This document shows positions 5,623-5,993 of a stretch of DNA of 5,993 bases, piece by piece. The stretch's first letter is position 1. Each line of letters opens with the position of its first letter. The translations under genes were made by a program, and so were the position numbers. The stretch lies in assembly GCA_003818675.1 (NCBI GenBank), contig RPPD01000154.1, positions 1 to 5,993 on the forward strand, written 5' to 3'. The notes under the pieces are model-generated. The model made no database searches, was not told where the DNA came from, and saw only the letters and a program-made list of their open reading frames with translations. This stretch comes from Spirochaetaceae bacterium (lineage in GTDB: Bacteria; Spirochaetota; Spirochaetia; SZUA-6; RPPD01).

Positions 5623-5993
5623 ATGCTTGTTAAAGACGGCAAGGTATATGAAATAATCGACAAAATAAAAACCCATTACACAAACAATATATACAACCGC
5701 TACATGCGCAAGGCCCTGATCACGATGCAGATTCCACAAAGCGCCTGGGACCTGATTGACAGCCTGAGTGAGCGCGCTGATTTTTACAAAGTTCAGGGCT
5801 ACCAGTTTGACGAGCTGTACGAGCGCATCCTGGCAGCCGCCCAGTTCATCTTCCACGCCCGCAAGGACGTGATGCCCAACATCCGCCATCTCTTAGGCGG
5901 CGGCTTTGACACCCATTTTGCCCGCTCAAGCAGCGGAGGGTCCGAATCCGATCGCGTCCTTGGGGAACTGGCGGTCACGAACTTTCCCGTAAA
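5623..5993 (+). CDS. Protein of unknown function (C-terminus outside window)
   Basis: The frame is open from ATG 5623 to the right edge, giving 123 complete residues. GGAGG sits 8 nt before the start and codon use looks ordinary, so this is a real gene, although I do not recognise its family. Residues 1-90 look mainly helical, mixed in charge and rich in aromatics (KVYEIIDKIKTHYTNNIYNR at 7-26; DELYERILAAAQFIFHARKD at 63-82). LLGGGFDTHFA (90-100) and the low-complexity RSSSGGSESD (101-110) follow, and could be a linker to a second domain. No signal peptide or clear membrane segment is seen. It is probably in one operon with the radical SAM gene, 48 nt upstream. That hints at a shared pathway, but operon membership alone gives no function. 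Confidence 0.75.
   Translation, partial: MLVKDGKVYEIIDKIKTHYTNNIYNRYMRKALITMQIPQSAWDLIDSLSERADFYKVQGYQFDELYERILAAAQFIFHARKDVMPNIRHLLGGGFDTHFARSSSGGSESDRVLGELAVTNFPV

Overview
This looks like a bacterial chromosomal stretch rich in signal-transduction genes. A soluble LacI-type ligand-binding domain followed by an SCGC motif and joined to a signalling output is a design I associate mainly with Spirochaetota (and some Clostridia), so a spirochaete-like host is my best guess. No rRNA, tRNA or universal marker is present, and this assignment is weak. I see no insertion sequence, CRISPR array or phage structural gene.

Left part, minus strand (1-2205): a large sensor histidine kinase enters across the left edge without its C-terminus. 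It has a cytoplasmic LacI-like ligand-binding domain, a helical linker, a GAF-like domain, an HDFNN-type H-box, and the start of the ATPase domain up to the N-box. Diverging from it across a roughly 160-bp, very AT-rich spacer is an HTH regulator of the XRE type with a degenerate S24 (LexA/CI-like) C-terminal domain. The spacer carries a good minus-strand promoter, a 17-bp dyad with a second degenerate copy 57 bp away, and an 8-bp inverted repeat that touches the regulator's Shine-Dalgarno sequence. This is the usual layout for a regulator controlling itself and its divergent neighbour.

Middle: a small 107-residue STAS-like protein follows the regulator on the plus strand. It converges, with only 23 bp between the stops, on a minus-strand diguanylate cyclase (GGDEF) that has an intact active site and inhibitory site and a long helical N-terminus. 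Sensor kinase, regulator, STAS-like protein and c-di-GMP synthase could form one local signalling module. Only their proximity supports that.

Right part, plus strand: a TIGR01212/YhcC-YtqA family radical SAM enzyme starts 165 bp from the cyclase start, facing away. It is followed 48 nt later by an unrecognised gene with a strong ribosome binding site that runs off the right edge. These two are probably an operon and look unrelated to the signalling genes.

Two genes, the histidine kinase and the radical SAM enzyme, have convincing sigma70-like promoters placed so close to their only possible start codon that their mRNAs should be leaderless or nearly so. The other four genes have recognisable ribosome binding sites.
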